Positions 41,001-49,389 of a stretch of DNA of 64,000 nucleotides are shown here, piece after piece. Source of the stretch: Apteryx mantelli (lineage: Eukaryota > Chordata > Aves > Apterygiformes > Apterygidae); NCBI RefSeq assembly GCF_036417845.1, contig NC_090018.1, forward strand, positions 186,001 through 250,000, read 5' to 3'. Under the pieces are notes generated by a model that worked only from the letters and a program-made list of their open reading frames with translations, did no database searches and was not told where the DNA came from. Every line of letters begins with the position of its first letter. Position 1 is the stretch's first letter. The translations under genes were made by a program, and so were the position numbers.

Positions 41001-44000
41001 GCCCCCCGTTGCCAACCCCCCTGGGCCGGGGGGTCTCGGCCCCCTAACCCCCGGCCCCGCTGTGCCCGCAGGCGGAGGCTGGGCAGGCGGATGGCGCCGC
41101 CCGCCGGGACGAGTCGCCCATGGATGTGGACCAGCCCTCGCCTGCCCCGCAGGACGCCCCCTCCGTGGGTGAGTGGCACCGACCCCCCTGAACCACATCG
41201 TGCCCCCTGCCTGCATTGCTCCCCTTAAATGCGGGGTGTTCCTGCTCCCCGGATGCCTGGGCCCAGCCCAGTCAGCACCAGCAGGGGGTGGCGCCGTGGC
41301 ACTGAGCTCCCCGTCCGTCTGTCCATCTGTCCCCGCTGCAGGCTCAGAGGGCTCACAGGTAGGCGAGCGGGACGAGCGGCCGCCTGAGCTGCCCCTGCTC
41401 AGCGAGCAGCTCTGCCTCGACGAGCTCTGGGACATGCTGGGCGAGTGCCTGAAGGAGCTGGAGGAGTCGCACGACCAGCATGCCGTGCTTGGTGAGTGCC
41501 GGGGGGCACGTGGGGGCCCCCCAATGCCCTTGGGGCCCCCACTGACACCCCACGTGTCCCCCTGCCCAGTGCTGCAGCCTGCCGTGGAGGCCTTCTTCCT
41601 GGTGCATGCCACGGAGCGGGAGAGCAAGCCGCCAGTGCGGGACACGCGTGAGAGCCAGCTGGCCCACATCAAGGACGAGCCGCCGCCGCTGTCGCCGGCC
41701 CCGCTGACGCCCGCCACCCCCTCCTCACTCGACCCCTTCTTCTCCCGCGAGCCCTCCTCCATGCACATCTCGGCCAGCCTCCCCCCCGACACCCAGAAGT
41801 TCCTCCGCTTTGCTGGTGAGCGGGGCCCCGGGGCCGCTGGCGCTTGAGCTGCTGCGGGGGCTTTTGGGGGGGGGAATTGGTGCTTTGGGGGATGTTGGGC
41901 ATTGGTGCGGGGCTCCTGGAGGCCCCGGGGATACTGTGGGGGCTCTGGGGGGACTGTGGTGGTTTGGGGAGGTGCGGGGGAAGTTCGAGGCTGACCCGCC
42001 GTGTTCCCCCACCCCAGAAACCCACCGGACGGTGCTGAACCAGATCCTGCGCCAGTCGACCACTCACCTGGCTGACGGCCCCTTCGCTGTCCTGGTGGAC
42101 TACATCCGTGTGCTGGACTTCGACGTCAAGCGCAAGTATGGGGTGGGGGGGCCGCAGCCAGGGGGGCTCCAGGGGCTGGGGGCCATGTCCCTGAGCTGCT
42201 GGCCCTGGCCCCAGGTACTTCCGGCAGGAGCTGGAGCGCCTGGATGAGGGGCTGCGCAAGGAGGACATGGCCGTGCACGTCCGCCGCGACCACGTCTTCG
42301 AGGACTCCTACCGCGAGCTGCACCGCAAGTCACCCGAGGAGATGAAGAACCGCTTGTGAGCGCCCGCCCCGGACGCCGGGGTCCCTCAGCTGGGGGCAGG
42401 GAGGGCATCAGGGGTTGTGTCGGGGGGCAGGCAGTGGCCCGGCCCCCCCTGACATGGTGCGGCTCCCCCCCAGGTACATCGTGTTCGAGGGCGAGGAGGG
42501 CCAGGACGCCGGGGGGCTGCTGCGCGAGTGGTACATGATCATCTCACGGGAGATGTTCAACCCCATGTACGCACTGTTCCGCACCTCGCCGGGCGACCGC
42601 GTCACCTACACCATCAACCCCTCGTCCCACTGCAACCCCAACCACCTCAGCTACTTCAAGTTTGTGGGGCGTATCGTGGCCAAGGCCGTCTACGACAACC
42701 GCCTGCTCGAGTGCTACTTCACCCGCTCCTTCTACAAGCACATCCTGGGCAAGTCTGTCAGGTGAGGGGCTGGGGGCGGGGCCCGGGCCCGGGCCCAGGG
42801 TGGGGCCTGGGGCAGCACTGACACTTCCCCCCCCCCCCCCCACGCAGGTACACGGACATGGAGAGCGAGGACTATCACTTCTACCAGGGCCTCGTCTACC
42901 TGCTGGAGAATGACGTCTCCACCCTGGGCTACGACCTTACCTTCAGCACTGAGGTGCGTGAGGCCCCATCTCCCCCCCGTGTCCTCTTCGTGTCCCCCCC
43001 CCTCATGTCCCCATATGTCCCCACATGCTCCCTGTTTGTTCCCGTGTGCCTTGTGTCCCCCCACGTGTTTCCCATGTCCCCTGTGTGTCCCTCACACATC
43101 CCTGCATGTCCATGTGTCCCCCCCGCATGTCCCCTGTGTGTCCCGCATGTGTCTCACCCCCGTGCATCCCCTGCCCCGTGTCCCCCCTGGCAGGCTCTCA
43201 CCCCCCGCACTGCCCCCAGGTGCAGGAGTTCGGGGTGTGCGAGGTGCGGGACCTGAAGCCCAACGGGGCCAACGTGCTGGTGACAGAGGAGAACAAGAAG
43301 GAGTATGTGCACCTGGTGTGCCAGATGCGCATGACTGGTGAGTAGGGGGCCGGGGGCCGGGGGCTGGGGCTGGCGCCGAGCGGCCCTCACCGGCCCACCC
43401 CATGCAGGCGCCATCCGCAAGCAGCTGGCCGCCTTCCTGGAGGGTTTCTACGAGATCATCCCCAAGCGCCTCATCTCCATCTTCACGGAGCAGGAGCTGG
43501 AGCTGCTCATCTCGGGGCTGCCCACCATCGACATCGATGACCTCAAGGCCAACACCGAGTACCACAAGTACCAGGGCAACTCCATCCAGGTGGGGGGGCA
43601 GCAGCAGTGGGGCAGGGGGGCAGTGGGGATGGGGGGCCGTGCTGACAGTGTCCGTCCGTCCATGCCTGCAGATCCAGTGGTTCTGGCGCGCGCTGCGCTC
43701 CTTCGACCAGGCCGACCGGGCCAAGTTCCTGCAGTTTGTCACGGGCACCTCCAAGGTGCCGCTGCAGGGCTTCGCCGCCCTCGAGGGCATGAATGGCATC
43801 CAGAAGTTCCAGATCCACCGCGACGACCGCTCCACTGACCGCCTGCCCTCGGCCCACACCTGGTACTGCTGCGGGGGGTGGGACTACGGGCAGGGGTGGG
43901 GCTAGGGGCAGGGGTGGGGCACCCCTGACTCCACCCGCTTCCCCAGTTTCAACCAGCTGGACCTGCCGGCCTACGAGAGCTACGAGAAGCTGCGGCACAT

Positions 44001-44049
44001 GCTGCTGCTGGCCATCCAGGAGTGCTCCGAGGGCTTCGGCCTGGCCTAG
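17039..44049 (+). CDS. HUWE1: HUWE1, giant HECT-type E3 ubiquitin ligase
   Basis: E3 ligase for p53, MCL1, core histones, MYC-family proteins and others, in nucleus and cytoplasm. The start ATG at 17039 opens [15 protein letters not shown], identical to the known HUWE1 start, and the stop is at 44047-44049. I count about 82 coding exons; their coordinates are given in the segment entries that follow. All expected parts are present in order: the armadillo-like DUF908/DUF913 region, UBA, UIM, WWE, the BH3-like region, an acidic tract, ubiquitin-binding motifs and the HECT domain. The phases I checked exon by exon show no frame break. The coding span is only about 27 kb because introns are short, against well over 100 kb in human. 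Three introns use GC donors (19218, 32216, 33498). Two conserved microRNA hairpins lie in the intron 34473-35031. Confidence 0.96.
17260..17800 (+). repeat. Minisatellite in HUWE1 intron
   Basis: About six units of 70-95 bases with GGGGGACGTGGAGCCCTTTGG then CTCCAAATCCCCC-like sequence, starting near 17290, 17370, 17460, 17545, 17645 and 17735, in the intron 17253-18033. The last 200 bases of that intron are single-copy. Confidence 0.75.
23945..24335 (+). repeat. G-rich minisatellite in HUWE1 intron
   Basis: Units of about 25-45 bases of the type GGTGGGGCTTGGGGCAGAGCCAAGGG fill the intron between exons ending 23931 and starting 24344. Confidence 0.65.
24480..24790 (+). repeat. C-rich minisatellite in HUWE1 intron
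   Basis: Repeats of CAGGGCATCCTGGATCCCCC, CAGGACACC(C/T)(C/T)TGGGTCCCCC and related 25-30 base units, about ten copies, between exons ending 24466 and starting 24928. Confidence 0.75.
25160..25405 (+). repeat. G-rich minisatellite in HUWE1 intron
   Basis: Units of about 20-30 bases such as GGGGGGATGCAGGGGCCC and GGGGACACGGGGGGACGTGGGG fill the intron between exons ending 25159 and starting 25427. Confidence 0.7.
25811..25933 (+). other. HUWE1: HUWE1 segment: UBA domain exon
   Basis: One exon encodes the ubiquitin-associated domain. [20 protein letters not shown] contains the MGF loop typical of UBA folds that bind ubiquitin. Confidence 0.9.
26023..26118 (+). other. HUWE1: HUWE1 segment: UIM exon
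   Basis: Encodes the ubiquitin-interacting motif: an acidic lead (SEEDQ) followed by [11 protein letters not shown] with the central Ala-x-x-x-Ser core. An inverted partial copy of this exon lies at 26865-26921. Confidence 0.9.
26306..27225 (+). other. HUWE1: HUWE1 segment: coiled and helical linker between UIM and WWE
   Basis: Exons 26306-26576, 26665-26817 and 27099-27225. The first starts with a charged Glu/Arg-rich helix (about 26320-26390), then globular helical sequence continues in frame into the WWE exons. Confidence 0.85.
26865..26921 (-). repeat. Inverted partial copy of the HUWE1 UIM exon in an intron
   Basis: Read on the minus strand this stretch encodes [14 protein letters not shown], the same peptide as the UIM exon at about 26050-26095, with about 85-90 percent nucleotide match over some 55 bases by eye. 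It lies in the intron 26818-27098, about 0.8 kb downstream of the parent exon, in opposite orientation. Confidence 0.8.
27299..27919 (+). other. HUWE1: HUWE1 segment: WWE domain exons
   Basis: Exons 27299-27380, 27453-27629 and 27742-27919. They carry [19 protein letters not shown] and the [12 protein letters not shown] strand typical of a WWE domain, which in this family reads poly-ADP-ribose or protein partners. The third exon ends in a Gly/Glu-rich linker that is more GC-rich than in mammals. Confidence 0.9.
27998..28386 (+). other. HUWE1: HUWE1 segment: BH3-like (MCL1-binding) region exon
   Basis: This exon starts with an Ala/Glu/Val-rich low-complexity stretch, then [20 protein letters not shown] and the helix region reported to hold the MCL1-binding BH3-like motif. 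The donor after the last codon (AAG then GTCCCT at 28387) is weak, but the next acceptor at 28878 keeps the family reading frame. Confidence 0.8.
28395..28745 (+). repeat. G-rich minisatellite in HUWE1 intron
   Basis: Units of about 35-45 bases built on GGGGGCACTGGGATGGGGGG and ACAGGGACCTGGGGGGTCTG fill most of the intron 28387-28878. Confidence 0.8.
29335..29640 (+). repeat. Minisatellite in HUWE1 intron
   Basis: About three to four loose units of roughly 60-90 bases containing GGGGACAGGGAACTGGGGAACCACTGGG-like sequence lie between exons ending 29321 and starting 29689. Confidence 0.6.
30000..30345 (+). repeat. C-rich minisatellite in HUWE1 intron
   Basis: Repeats of CCTGTGCCCCAAACCTGCC and CACCCCAGCATCCCCCC-like units, about 45-90 bases apart, between exons ending 29991 and starting 30365. 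Confidence 0.65.
32082..32465 (+). other. HUWE1: HUWE1 segment: acidic tract exons
   Basis: Exons 32082-32215 and 32294-32465 encode long Asp/Glu runs typical of HUWE1, then [20 protein letters not shown]. The intron between them starts with a GC donor (CAG then GCAAGG at 32216). Confidence 0.85.
32800..33240 (+). repeat. C-rich minisatellite in HUWE1 intron
   Basis: Units of about 40-50 bases of the type GTCCCCAATGTCCCTC and TCGTCCCCACGGTGAGTCCC, about nine copies. Several contain GTGAGTCC, which resembles a splice donor. Confidence 0.75.
33700..34085 (+). repeat. Degenerate minisatellite in HUWE1 intron
   Basis: Loose units such as TTGGGTGTCCCCTTATGTCCC and CAGGTGTCCTCC, 25-45 bases apart, between exons ending 33682 and starting 34153. 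Confidence 0.6.
34540..34623 (+). ncRNA. MIRLET7F2: let-7f-2 microRNA hairpin
   Basis: The 5p mature sequence at 34546-34567 is identical to vertebrate let-7f (seed GAGGTAG). The 3p arm at 34595-34616 pairs with it and matches let-7f-2-3p apart from the last bases. The loop resembles the let-7f-2 loop (GGGTCAcACCC). It lies in the sense strand of a HUWE1 intron (34473-35031), the same host gene as in human, so it should be processed from the HUWE1 transcript. let-7 represses LIN28, RAS and HMGA2 mRNAs. Confidence 0.95.
34815..34912 (+). ncRNA. MIR98: miR-98 (let-7 family) microRNA hairpin, variant arms
   Basis: The 5p arm at 34825-34846 keeps the let-7 seed and the miR-98 ending TTGTATTGTT, but reads CG where human miR-98 has AA at mature positions 10-11. 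The 3p arm at 34882-34903 has the matching change (CCGACTAC in place of CTTACTAC), so pairing is kept. It sits 0.2 kb after let-7f-2 in the same HUWE1 intron, as in human. Confidence 0.92.
35830..36295 (+). repeat. Minisatellite in HUWE1 intron
   Basis: Repeats of GTGTCCCTGACATGT and GCCTGTCCCTGCTGC-like units of about 20-40 bases between exons ending 35767 and starting 36303. The last two units (GCGTGTGGGTGACGCCTGTCCC) are nearly identical. Confidence 0.7.
36303..37378 (+). other. HUWE1: HUWE1 segment: ubiquitin-binding motif (UBM/DUF4414) exons
   Basis: Exons 36303-36514 and 37090-37378. Three related helices are visible: [33 protein letters not shown] and [20 protein letters not shown], each with the Leu-Pro core of UBM motifs. 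The second exon also encodes the conserved [20 protein letters not shown] helix. Confidence 0.88.
36520..37080 (+). repeat. G-rich minisatellite in HUWE1 intron
   Basis: About a dozen units of 35-55 bases built on GGGGTGGGGCCTGGGCAGGG and GGAGCTACTGCCCTGGGGGTGGAGTC. The acceptor after it (CGGGGCAG at 37089) has almost no pyrimidine tract. Confidence 0.8.
37440..38085 (+). repeat. Minisatellite of CATCCCTCATGGCCCCACCATGTCCCTTGTGG type in HUWE1 intron
   Basis: Some 25 degenerate units of about 20-30 bases mixing CCTCATGGCCC, CCACCATGTCCC and CTTGTGGCCC. The array stays open in more than one frame by chance. It fills the intron 37379-38097. Confidence 0.8.
38098..42135 (+). other. HUWE1: HUWE1 segment: exons between UBM region and HECT domain
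   Basis: Exons 38098-38200, 38273-38834 (the longest), 38922-39420, 39499-39611, 39700-39856, 39942-40074, 40157-40359, 40450-about 40579, 41072-41167, 41342-41491, 41570-41815 and 42018-42135. They match HUWE1 throughout, for example [20 protein letters not shown] and [20 protein letters not shown]. The donor after the 40450 exon is uncertain: ATG then GTACGT at 40533 is a good alternative to the GTTAGC donor that would retain [11 protein letters not shown]. Confidence 0.82.
40590..40935 (+). repeat. Pyrimidine-rich TCTTC tandem array in HUWE1 intron
   Basis: Units of about 60-150 bases built on CTTCCTCCCTCTTTGC, TCTTCATTCTCCTGCTC and CTCTTCCTCATGGC repeat along the intron. It is unlike the G-rich arrays elsewhere and markedly richer in T. 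Confidence 0.7.
42215..44049 (+). other. HUWE1: HUWE1 segment: HECT domain exons
   Basis: Exons 42215-42355, 42474-42761, 42848-42953, 43220-43337, 43408-43589, 43672-43862 and 43947-44049. The catalytic site is [16 protein letters not shown], with the active-site Cys codon split by the last intron (TG at 43861-43862, T at 43947). [16 protein letters not shown] opens the domain, and the protein ends in FGLA, the usual HUWE1 C-terminus. Confidence 0.95.
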
Positions 44050-44403
44050 CCCCCCTGGACGCTGGGGCCTGCGGGGGGGGGCGGGGTGGAGCACGCACGA
44101 CAAAGGATCTCTATAAATATATATATATATTTTTTGGTTTCGTTTGCATTATTTTTTTGTTTTGTTTTCCTCCCCCTCCTTCCTTTTCTTAATTTTGTGC
44201 TTTTGGCCCCGTTGTGAGGTGAGCGCTGTGTGGAGGGGAGGGGGCAGGGAGGGGAGGCCCTGCCCCCACAGGGGGGCTGGTCACGCCCCCTCCCACAGGG
44301 GGGAGGGGTGTGAGGGCAGGGGGGAAGGACCCCCCTGGCTACAGCAACAGCCCTGCCCCTCCCTCCCCCAGGAAAAAAAAGAGAAACCATAAAACAGAAT
44401 AAA
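44050..44403 (+). other. HUWE1 3' UTR with poly(A) signal
   Basis: Begins with a (TA)n stretch at about 44112-44130 and T-rich sequence, then GC-rich sequence, and ends at AATAAA (44398-44403). The TA run is a 3' UTR feature and not a promoter. Confidence 0.75.
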
Positions 44404-44499
44404 ATGCACTCTTGGTAAGGCCGCTCCGGATCGTTCTTGGGGCAGGGGCGAGGGGCCCCAGGCGTCCAGGCCCGGGCAGGGGAGGGGTGGCAGCCATCT

Positions 44500-44575
44500 T
44501 GAGCAGGTGACATCACAGAGGGTAGATGACATCACAGAGCTGTGTCACAGAGGTGGCGATGTCACAGAGCGGGAA
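44500..44575 (+). promoter_or_regulatory. Repeated TGACATCACAGAG elements before the GARIN-like gene
   Basis: Four copies of (TGACA)TCACAGAG within 75 bases (about 44507, 44526, 44541 and 44558); two carry TGACATCA, close to a cAMP-response element. They lie 50-120 bases before the GARIN-like start codon. Confidence 0.5.
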
Positions 44576-44622
44576 GCTGTCCCTGGTGCCGGCCTGGTGG
44601 GGCAGGAGGGAGCCGGTAGGGG

Positions 44623-45760
44623 ATGATGGAGGCAGAGCTGCCTGAGGAGGCCCCACTCCCGGGGCCGCTGCAGCTGCAGCTCCAGACCGGCGAGTTCGGG
44701 CTCCTGCGTCGCATCCGCGTCTTCGAGAGTGACTTCGTCCAGGTGGGTGGGATGGGAGGGGGCGGGGCTGGTGGCAGCAGGGGCTGGGCTGATGGCAGCC
44801 CCACTCCCAGGTCAGCCGGCGTGGGGAGGTGCTGGACGTGCACAACCGCATGCGGGTAGTGACGGTGGGCGTGGCCCGCACCAGCCCCGGCATCCCAGTG
44901 CCCAATGTGCTGCTGCTGGCCCGGCCGTGTGCCCCACCCCCTGCTGCAGGGGTGGAGCTCACCAGGTACTGCCCCCCCACTCCCCGCCCCCCACCCCTGT
45001 GCCTCCCCCCCCACTGCCGCCGCTCATGGCACCGCGCAGGCTGCTGCCGCTGCGCTGGGTGCAGGTGTCAGTGCAGGACGCGCTGCGGGAGCAGCTCCGG
45101 CTCCGCTTCGCCAACGGCCGCAGCTTCTACCTGCAGCTCTGCCCCTGCCCTGGCACCCCCGGCCTCTTCGACCGCTGGGCCTGCCTGGTGCGTGTGCTCC
45201 GCCCCCCAGGTGAGGCCCCGCCCCCTGCACCAGGCGAGGCCCTGCGCCCAGTGGGTGGTGTGGCCCCTGAGGAGGCTCCGGGGGGGAGCGCCGAGGCTGA
45301 GGGCAGCAGAGCCGGGGCACCAGAGCCCCCGCCCCGCCCCTCCTCCCTGCCCCAGCCTGTGGATGGCGGCGGCAGCCTGCCACCCCCCGACCCCCCCCGG
45401 AGCCCTCCCAGCCGTGCCGAGGCCCCGCCCCCCATGCCGCGGGGGCTGAGCCCACCTGCCTGCAGGAAGGCGTGCAGGTGAGTGGGCGGGGCTAGGGGCG
45501 GAGGGCGGGGCCTCGCCGGGCCCTCCCTCCCCCCGTTGACACCCATTGGCCGTCACAGGCTGCGGGAGCTGCCGGCAGCACAGAGGAAGCCGTCATACGG
45601 TGAGGGCCCGCCCCGCCCCCAGGGCCCGCCCCCCGGGACCGGGACCGCCCCTCACCCGCGCCCCGCCCATCTCTCCGCAGGGCGGCGGCCCAGCCGCATC
45701 GTCGCCCTGGTGAAGTCTCTGTCGGGCGCCACGCTCGTCCCCGGCAGCGGGAAGCGCTGA
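44623..45760 (+). CDS. GARIN (FAM71)-family Golgi-associated RAB2 interactor
   Basis: GARIN proteins bind RAB2 at the Golgi and work mainly in male germ cells, in acrosome formation. Exons 44623-44742, 44811-44965, 45040-45477, 45559-45599 and 45681-45760 give about 237 residues with consistent phases. The family core is clear: FESDFVQ, then [44 protein letters not shown] and the [10 protein letters not shown] strand. The rest is Pro-rich, then a short basic tail ([20 protein letters not shown]). ATG at 44623 was taken because it leads without delay into the core; ATG at 44626 is equally possible. Which mammalian GARIN paralogue it matches cannot be decided here. It is tightly packed after HUWE1 in the same direction. 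Confidence 0.85.
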
Positions 45761-45818
45761 CGGGGGCGGGGCCTCGCTGGAGGGGGCGGGGTCTCGCTGG
45801 AGGGGGGCGGGCCTGGGG

Positions 45819-45824
45819 AATAAA
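45819..45824 (+). other. Poly(A) signal of the GARIN-like gene
   Basis: AATAAA 59 bases after the stop codon, followed closely by TTGTTG. Confidence 0.8.
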
Positions 45825-45839
45825 AACTTGTTGCAGGGC

Positions 45840-46150
45840 GCGTGGCTGTGCTTGGGGGCGTGGCGTCCCGGGAGGAGCGGGGCTGCAACCCGGCAGGGGG
45901 CGGGGACGGGAGCGCCTACCCCTCACGCGTCGCCGGGCGCCCCGGAAGCCGCTCTGCTGGCCGCCGGAATCGGTGCCCTTATATAGAGAGAGAAAGGAGC
46001 GGAAGTGGCCTCGCGCGCAGAGGCAGTAGCGGGGGGGGGGGGAAATGCCCGGCACCCGGAAGTGACGTTCTATCGAGGCGGAAGAGCGGGAGGAAGGCGC
46101 AGGCGCGGCGCGGCGCACGCTTCTGCCGGCGGAGGAGCGGCGCGGCCGCC
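45840..46150 (+). promoter_or_regulatory. GNL3L CpG-rich promoter region
   Basis: CpG-dense sequence with two GGAAGTG (ETS-like) sites at about 45999 and 46058 and GCCGCCATGG around the GNL3L start. It begins immediately after the GARIN-like gene's poly(A) signal. Confidence 0.6.
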
Positions 46151-49100
46151 ATGGCGGGGCGCCGACAGTGCCGCCAGGCGGCGGCCGGGCGGCGGCGGGG
46201 CCAGGTGAGCCGGGGCCGCGGGCCGGGCAGCGCCGGGCCGGACAGCGCTGCGGGGCCGGGCCGCGGTTCCAGCCGGCTCCTTCCCTCTGCAGGGGCCGGG
46301 CGCCGGGAAGAAGGAGCCGGGCGCGCCGCGGCTGCGGGGGCGACAGCGAGGGGCCGGCACGGAGGCGGCGGCGCGGGCAGCGGAGCTGCTGCGGCGGAGG
46401 CCGGGCCTGGCCGAACTGCAGGACGACGCCCTGCAGCGGCAGCGTGCCTTCGAGCGCAAGGTGAGGCCCGGGCTCCGGAGCCCTTTAACGGGGGGGGGGG
46501 GAGGGGAGGCGCCGAGGCCCCCCCCCCCTTATGGCGTGTCCTTGCAGGCGGTGGAGGGGGCGGAGCCGGCTGAGCCCCGCCCCCGGGGCGAGGCGTCGCT
46601 GCGGCGCTATGGGCAGGAGCTACGCAAGGTGAGTGCATGTGGGGGGCGTGGCCTGCGGGAGGAGCGTGGTCTGACGCGACCCCGCCCCATCCTGGCACCG
46701 CCCCCTCCCTCCCCACCGCCGCAGGTGCTGGCAGCATCGGATGTGGTGCTGGAGGTGCTGGACGCCCGTGACCCCCAGGGCTGCCGTAGCCCCCGGCTGG
46801 AGGCCGCCGTGCGCCGCGCTGGCCCCCACAAGCGCCTCGTCCTCGTCCTCAACAAGATTGGTATGTGGGGGCAGGGGGGCACCTGAATGCCTGGACCCCT
46901 CTTGCAGCCCTTGGGAGACTCACCCCCATGCCCACCACAGACTTGGTGTCCCGCGATGTGGTGGCCAAGTGGCTCAAGTTCCTGCGGACTGAGTTCCCCA
47001 CCGTAGCCTTCAAAGCCTGCACGCAGCAGCAGAGCCGCAACCTGGTGAGTGCCAGGCGCCGGGGTCCCCGGGGGGGGGGGGGGTGCCTGGATGCCGGCCC
47101 CCCCCCCCCCCCCCCAGCCTCACCCCACTGTTCCCTCCTCCCCATCACAGAAGCAGAGCTGGGGGGCAGCAGCCACGGTGCCGGAGGAGGTGCTGGCCGG
47201 GGCGGGCTGCGTGGGGGCCGACTGCCTGCTCCGGGTGCTGGCCAACTACAGCCGCTCACAGGATGTCAAGACAGCCATCACCGTGGGTGTCGTGGGTGAG
47301 TGGGGGAGGGGGTGGGGGGGCCGCCCAGATGCCTGGGCCCTGCCACTGACCATCCCCCCCGGCCGTGCTGCCTCGCAGGGTTCCCCAACGTGGGCAAGAG
47401 CAGCCTCATCAACAGCCTGAAGCGGAGCCGAGCCTGCCGTGTGGGGGCAGAACCGGGTGTCACCAAGTAAGCCATGCCCCCCTGGGCAGGGTGGGGCAGG
47501 GGGTGTGGCTGGCATGGCCCTGTCCTGATGTGGCCCCACCCCCAGGTGCCTGCAGGCAGTGCAGCTGGACCGGCGGCTGCGGCTCCTGGACTGCCCCGGG
47601 GTGGTGGCGGGGGGCCCCGGGGCCATCCTGCGCGGGGGCCTCTGTGTCCAGCGCCCCGCTGACCCGCTGGGCCCCGCCGCTGCCATCCTGCGCCGTCTCC
47701 GCCCCGAACAGGTGGGGCCTGGTGACCACAGGGGGGGCTATCACCACGGCGATCGCAGGGGACATGGGCGGGCTGTGGTGGCTGGGACAGGTGGGCGGGG
47801 CTGTTGCTGCAGTGACTGCAGGAGATAAACCCTTGAGTGGGACTGTCACCATGGCAACCATGGGGGCAGGGTACCCTTGGGTGGGGCTGCTGCTATGGTA
47901 ACTGGGGGGGAAGCCTCAGGTGAGGCTGTCACCATGGTAACCACAGGGTGGGACCCTCAGGTGGGACTGTTACTGGGTGGGGGGACCCATTGGGTGGAGC
48001 TATTGCCATGGCAGCTGTGGGGAACACCCTTGGGCAGGACTGTTGCTATAGCAACCGCAGGGGAGATCCTCAGACAGGGCTATCTCCATGGCAACCATGG
48101 GGGGATCCATGGGTGGGGCTATCCCCATGGCAACCATGGGGGGCCATCACCATGGCGACCAGAGGGGTTGGGGACCCTGTTGAGGGGCGAGGCCCTGTCA
48201 CCATGGCAACAGAAAGGAGTCCAGGTCACCGCAGCAACTGAGGGGCAGAGCCAGTGGGGGGCTGGGGGCATGGCCAACAGGGCACCAAGCCCTGCCCCCA
48301 CCCCTGCCCCCACCCCAGGTGCAGGAGCTGTATGGGGTGCCCCCCTGCGAGGACCCCCAGCGCCTGCTGGCGCTGCTGGCCCGGCGGCAGGGCCGCCTGC
48401 GCCCCGGTGGCCGCCCCGACGCCCGCGCCGCCGCCGCCGCCCTGCTGCGCGACTGGACCAGGTGCGCGGGGGGCCGGGAGGGGCCGGGAGGGGCAGCCCC
48501 CTCGCGCCCCCCCCCCCCCCACCGCAAGCCCCTCTCCCCCCGCAGCGGGAAGATCTCCTATTACACTGTCCCCCCCGCGGCACCAGCTGCCCCCACCACG
48601 CTGGACGCCCGCATCCTGCCGGCCCTGGCGCCCGCCCTCGACCTGGAGGCCCTGGAGCAGGGTGATGCGGAGGCCCTTGCAGGTGAGAGCAGCCCGGTGG
48701 GCCCCGGCATCCAGGCTTGCCCCCCCCCCCCCCCCCCCCCCAGCATGGGCCCCAGCATCCCGGCTTACCTTGCCGCCCCTGTAGTGCTGCCGGCTGTGGC
48801 CACCGGCATCGGCCTGGCGCCCTGCGCCCCCGAGGAAGAGGAGGGCTCGGGTGATGAGGACAAGCAGGAGGACGAGGCCATGGAGGACAGTGATGGCGGC
48901 AACCTGGAGGTAGAGATGGGGTGGGAGGGGGGAAGAGGGTGACACACGGCCCCGCGGCACTGACGCTGGCCCTGTCTCTGCCCCCAGCTCGGCTCTGTGA
49001 CAGTGGAGCTGAAGCCACGGAAGGCTGGCGCCACCGCAGCCGCCCCAATGCCACCTCCTGCCGCCCCCCGCCTGGAGGACGTGGCCGCCCTCGACCCGCT

Positions 49101-49294
49101 GCTGCAGGGCCAGGGGCTGCGGGCCGCTGGCAAGCGGAGGCGGAAGCTGCAGCGGCGAGCAGGTGAGTCCCAGGGCCCCCCGAGCCCCTCCCTGTCCCCC
49201 CCCCGACCCCCCCCTCATTGCTGCCGCTGCCCTTCCCGCAGAGAAACTCGCCACCAAGCTCTCGGAGACGTTGACGGCTGCCATGCAGCTCTGA
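46151..49294 (+). CDS. GNL3L: GNL3L, nucleostemin-like nucleolar GTPase
   Basis: Circularly permuted GTPase of the YlqF/nucleostemin family, needed for pre-rRNA processing and telomere protein control in the nucleolus. Exons: 46151-46204, 46293-46460, 46548-46628, 46725-46860, 46941-47044, 47151-47295, 47379-47466, 47546-47711, 48319-48461, 48546-48682, 48785-48909, 48988-49162 and 49242-49294, giving 524 residues in phase. The permuted order of motifs is visible: G5/G4 first (LDARDP; LVLNKID with the Asp supplied by the next exon), then G1 GFPNVGKSS, then G3 DCPGV. KRSRAC and SGKISYY, and the tail [14 protein letters not shown], point to GNL3L rather than GNL3. The N-terminal basic region is short and very Arg-rich. 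Confidence 0.93.
47725..48245 (+). repeat. Tandem repeat with RFX X-box-like CCATGGCAAC motifs in GNL3L intron
   Basis: About twelve units of 35-50 bases, each with a (G/C)(T/A)N(G/A)C(C/T)ATGGYAAC-type palindrome, for example CACCATGGCAACCATGG (about 47847), ACCATGGTAACC (about 47929) and GTTGCTATAGCAAC (48043-48056). Units also share GGGTGGGGCTAT. The array fills the intron 47712-48318. Confidence 0.8.
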
Positions 49295-49373
49295 GCGCCA
49301 CCCTGGCACCCGCCGTTGCCACCGCCACTGAGGTTTATTTTTCACAGAAATTATTTTAAAACACTCTGGTTGA

Positions 49374-49379
49374 AATAAA
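49374..49379 (+). other. Poly(A) signal of GNL3L
   Basis: AATAAA 80 bases after the GNL3L stop codon. Confidence 0.85.
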
Positions 49380-49389
49380 AGCACAGAAG

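Noticed and set aside
44112-44130. TATATATATA as a promoter TATA box
   Set aside because: It lies in the HUWE1 3' UTR with no downstream gene start at the proper distance; it is a simple repeat.
46151-49294. GNL3 (nucleostemin) instead of GNL3L
   Set aside because: KRSRAC, SGKISYY and the C-terminal [13 protein letters not shown] match GNL3L, and GNL3 is on another chromosome in human.
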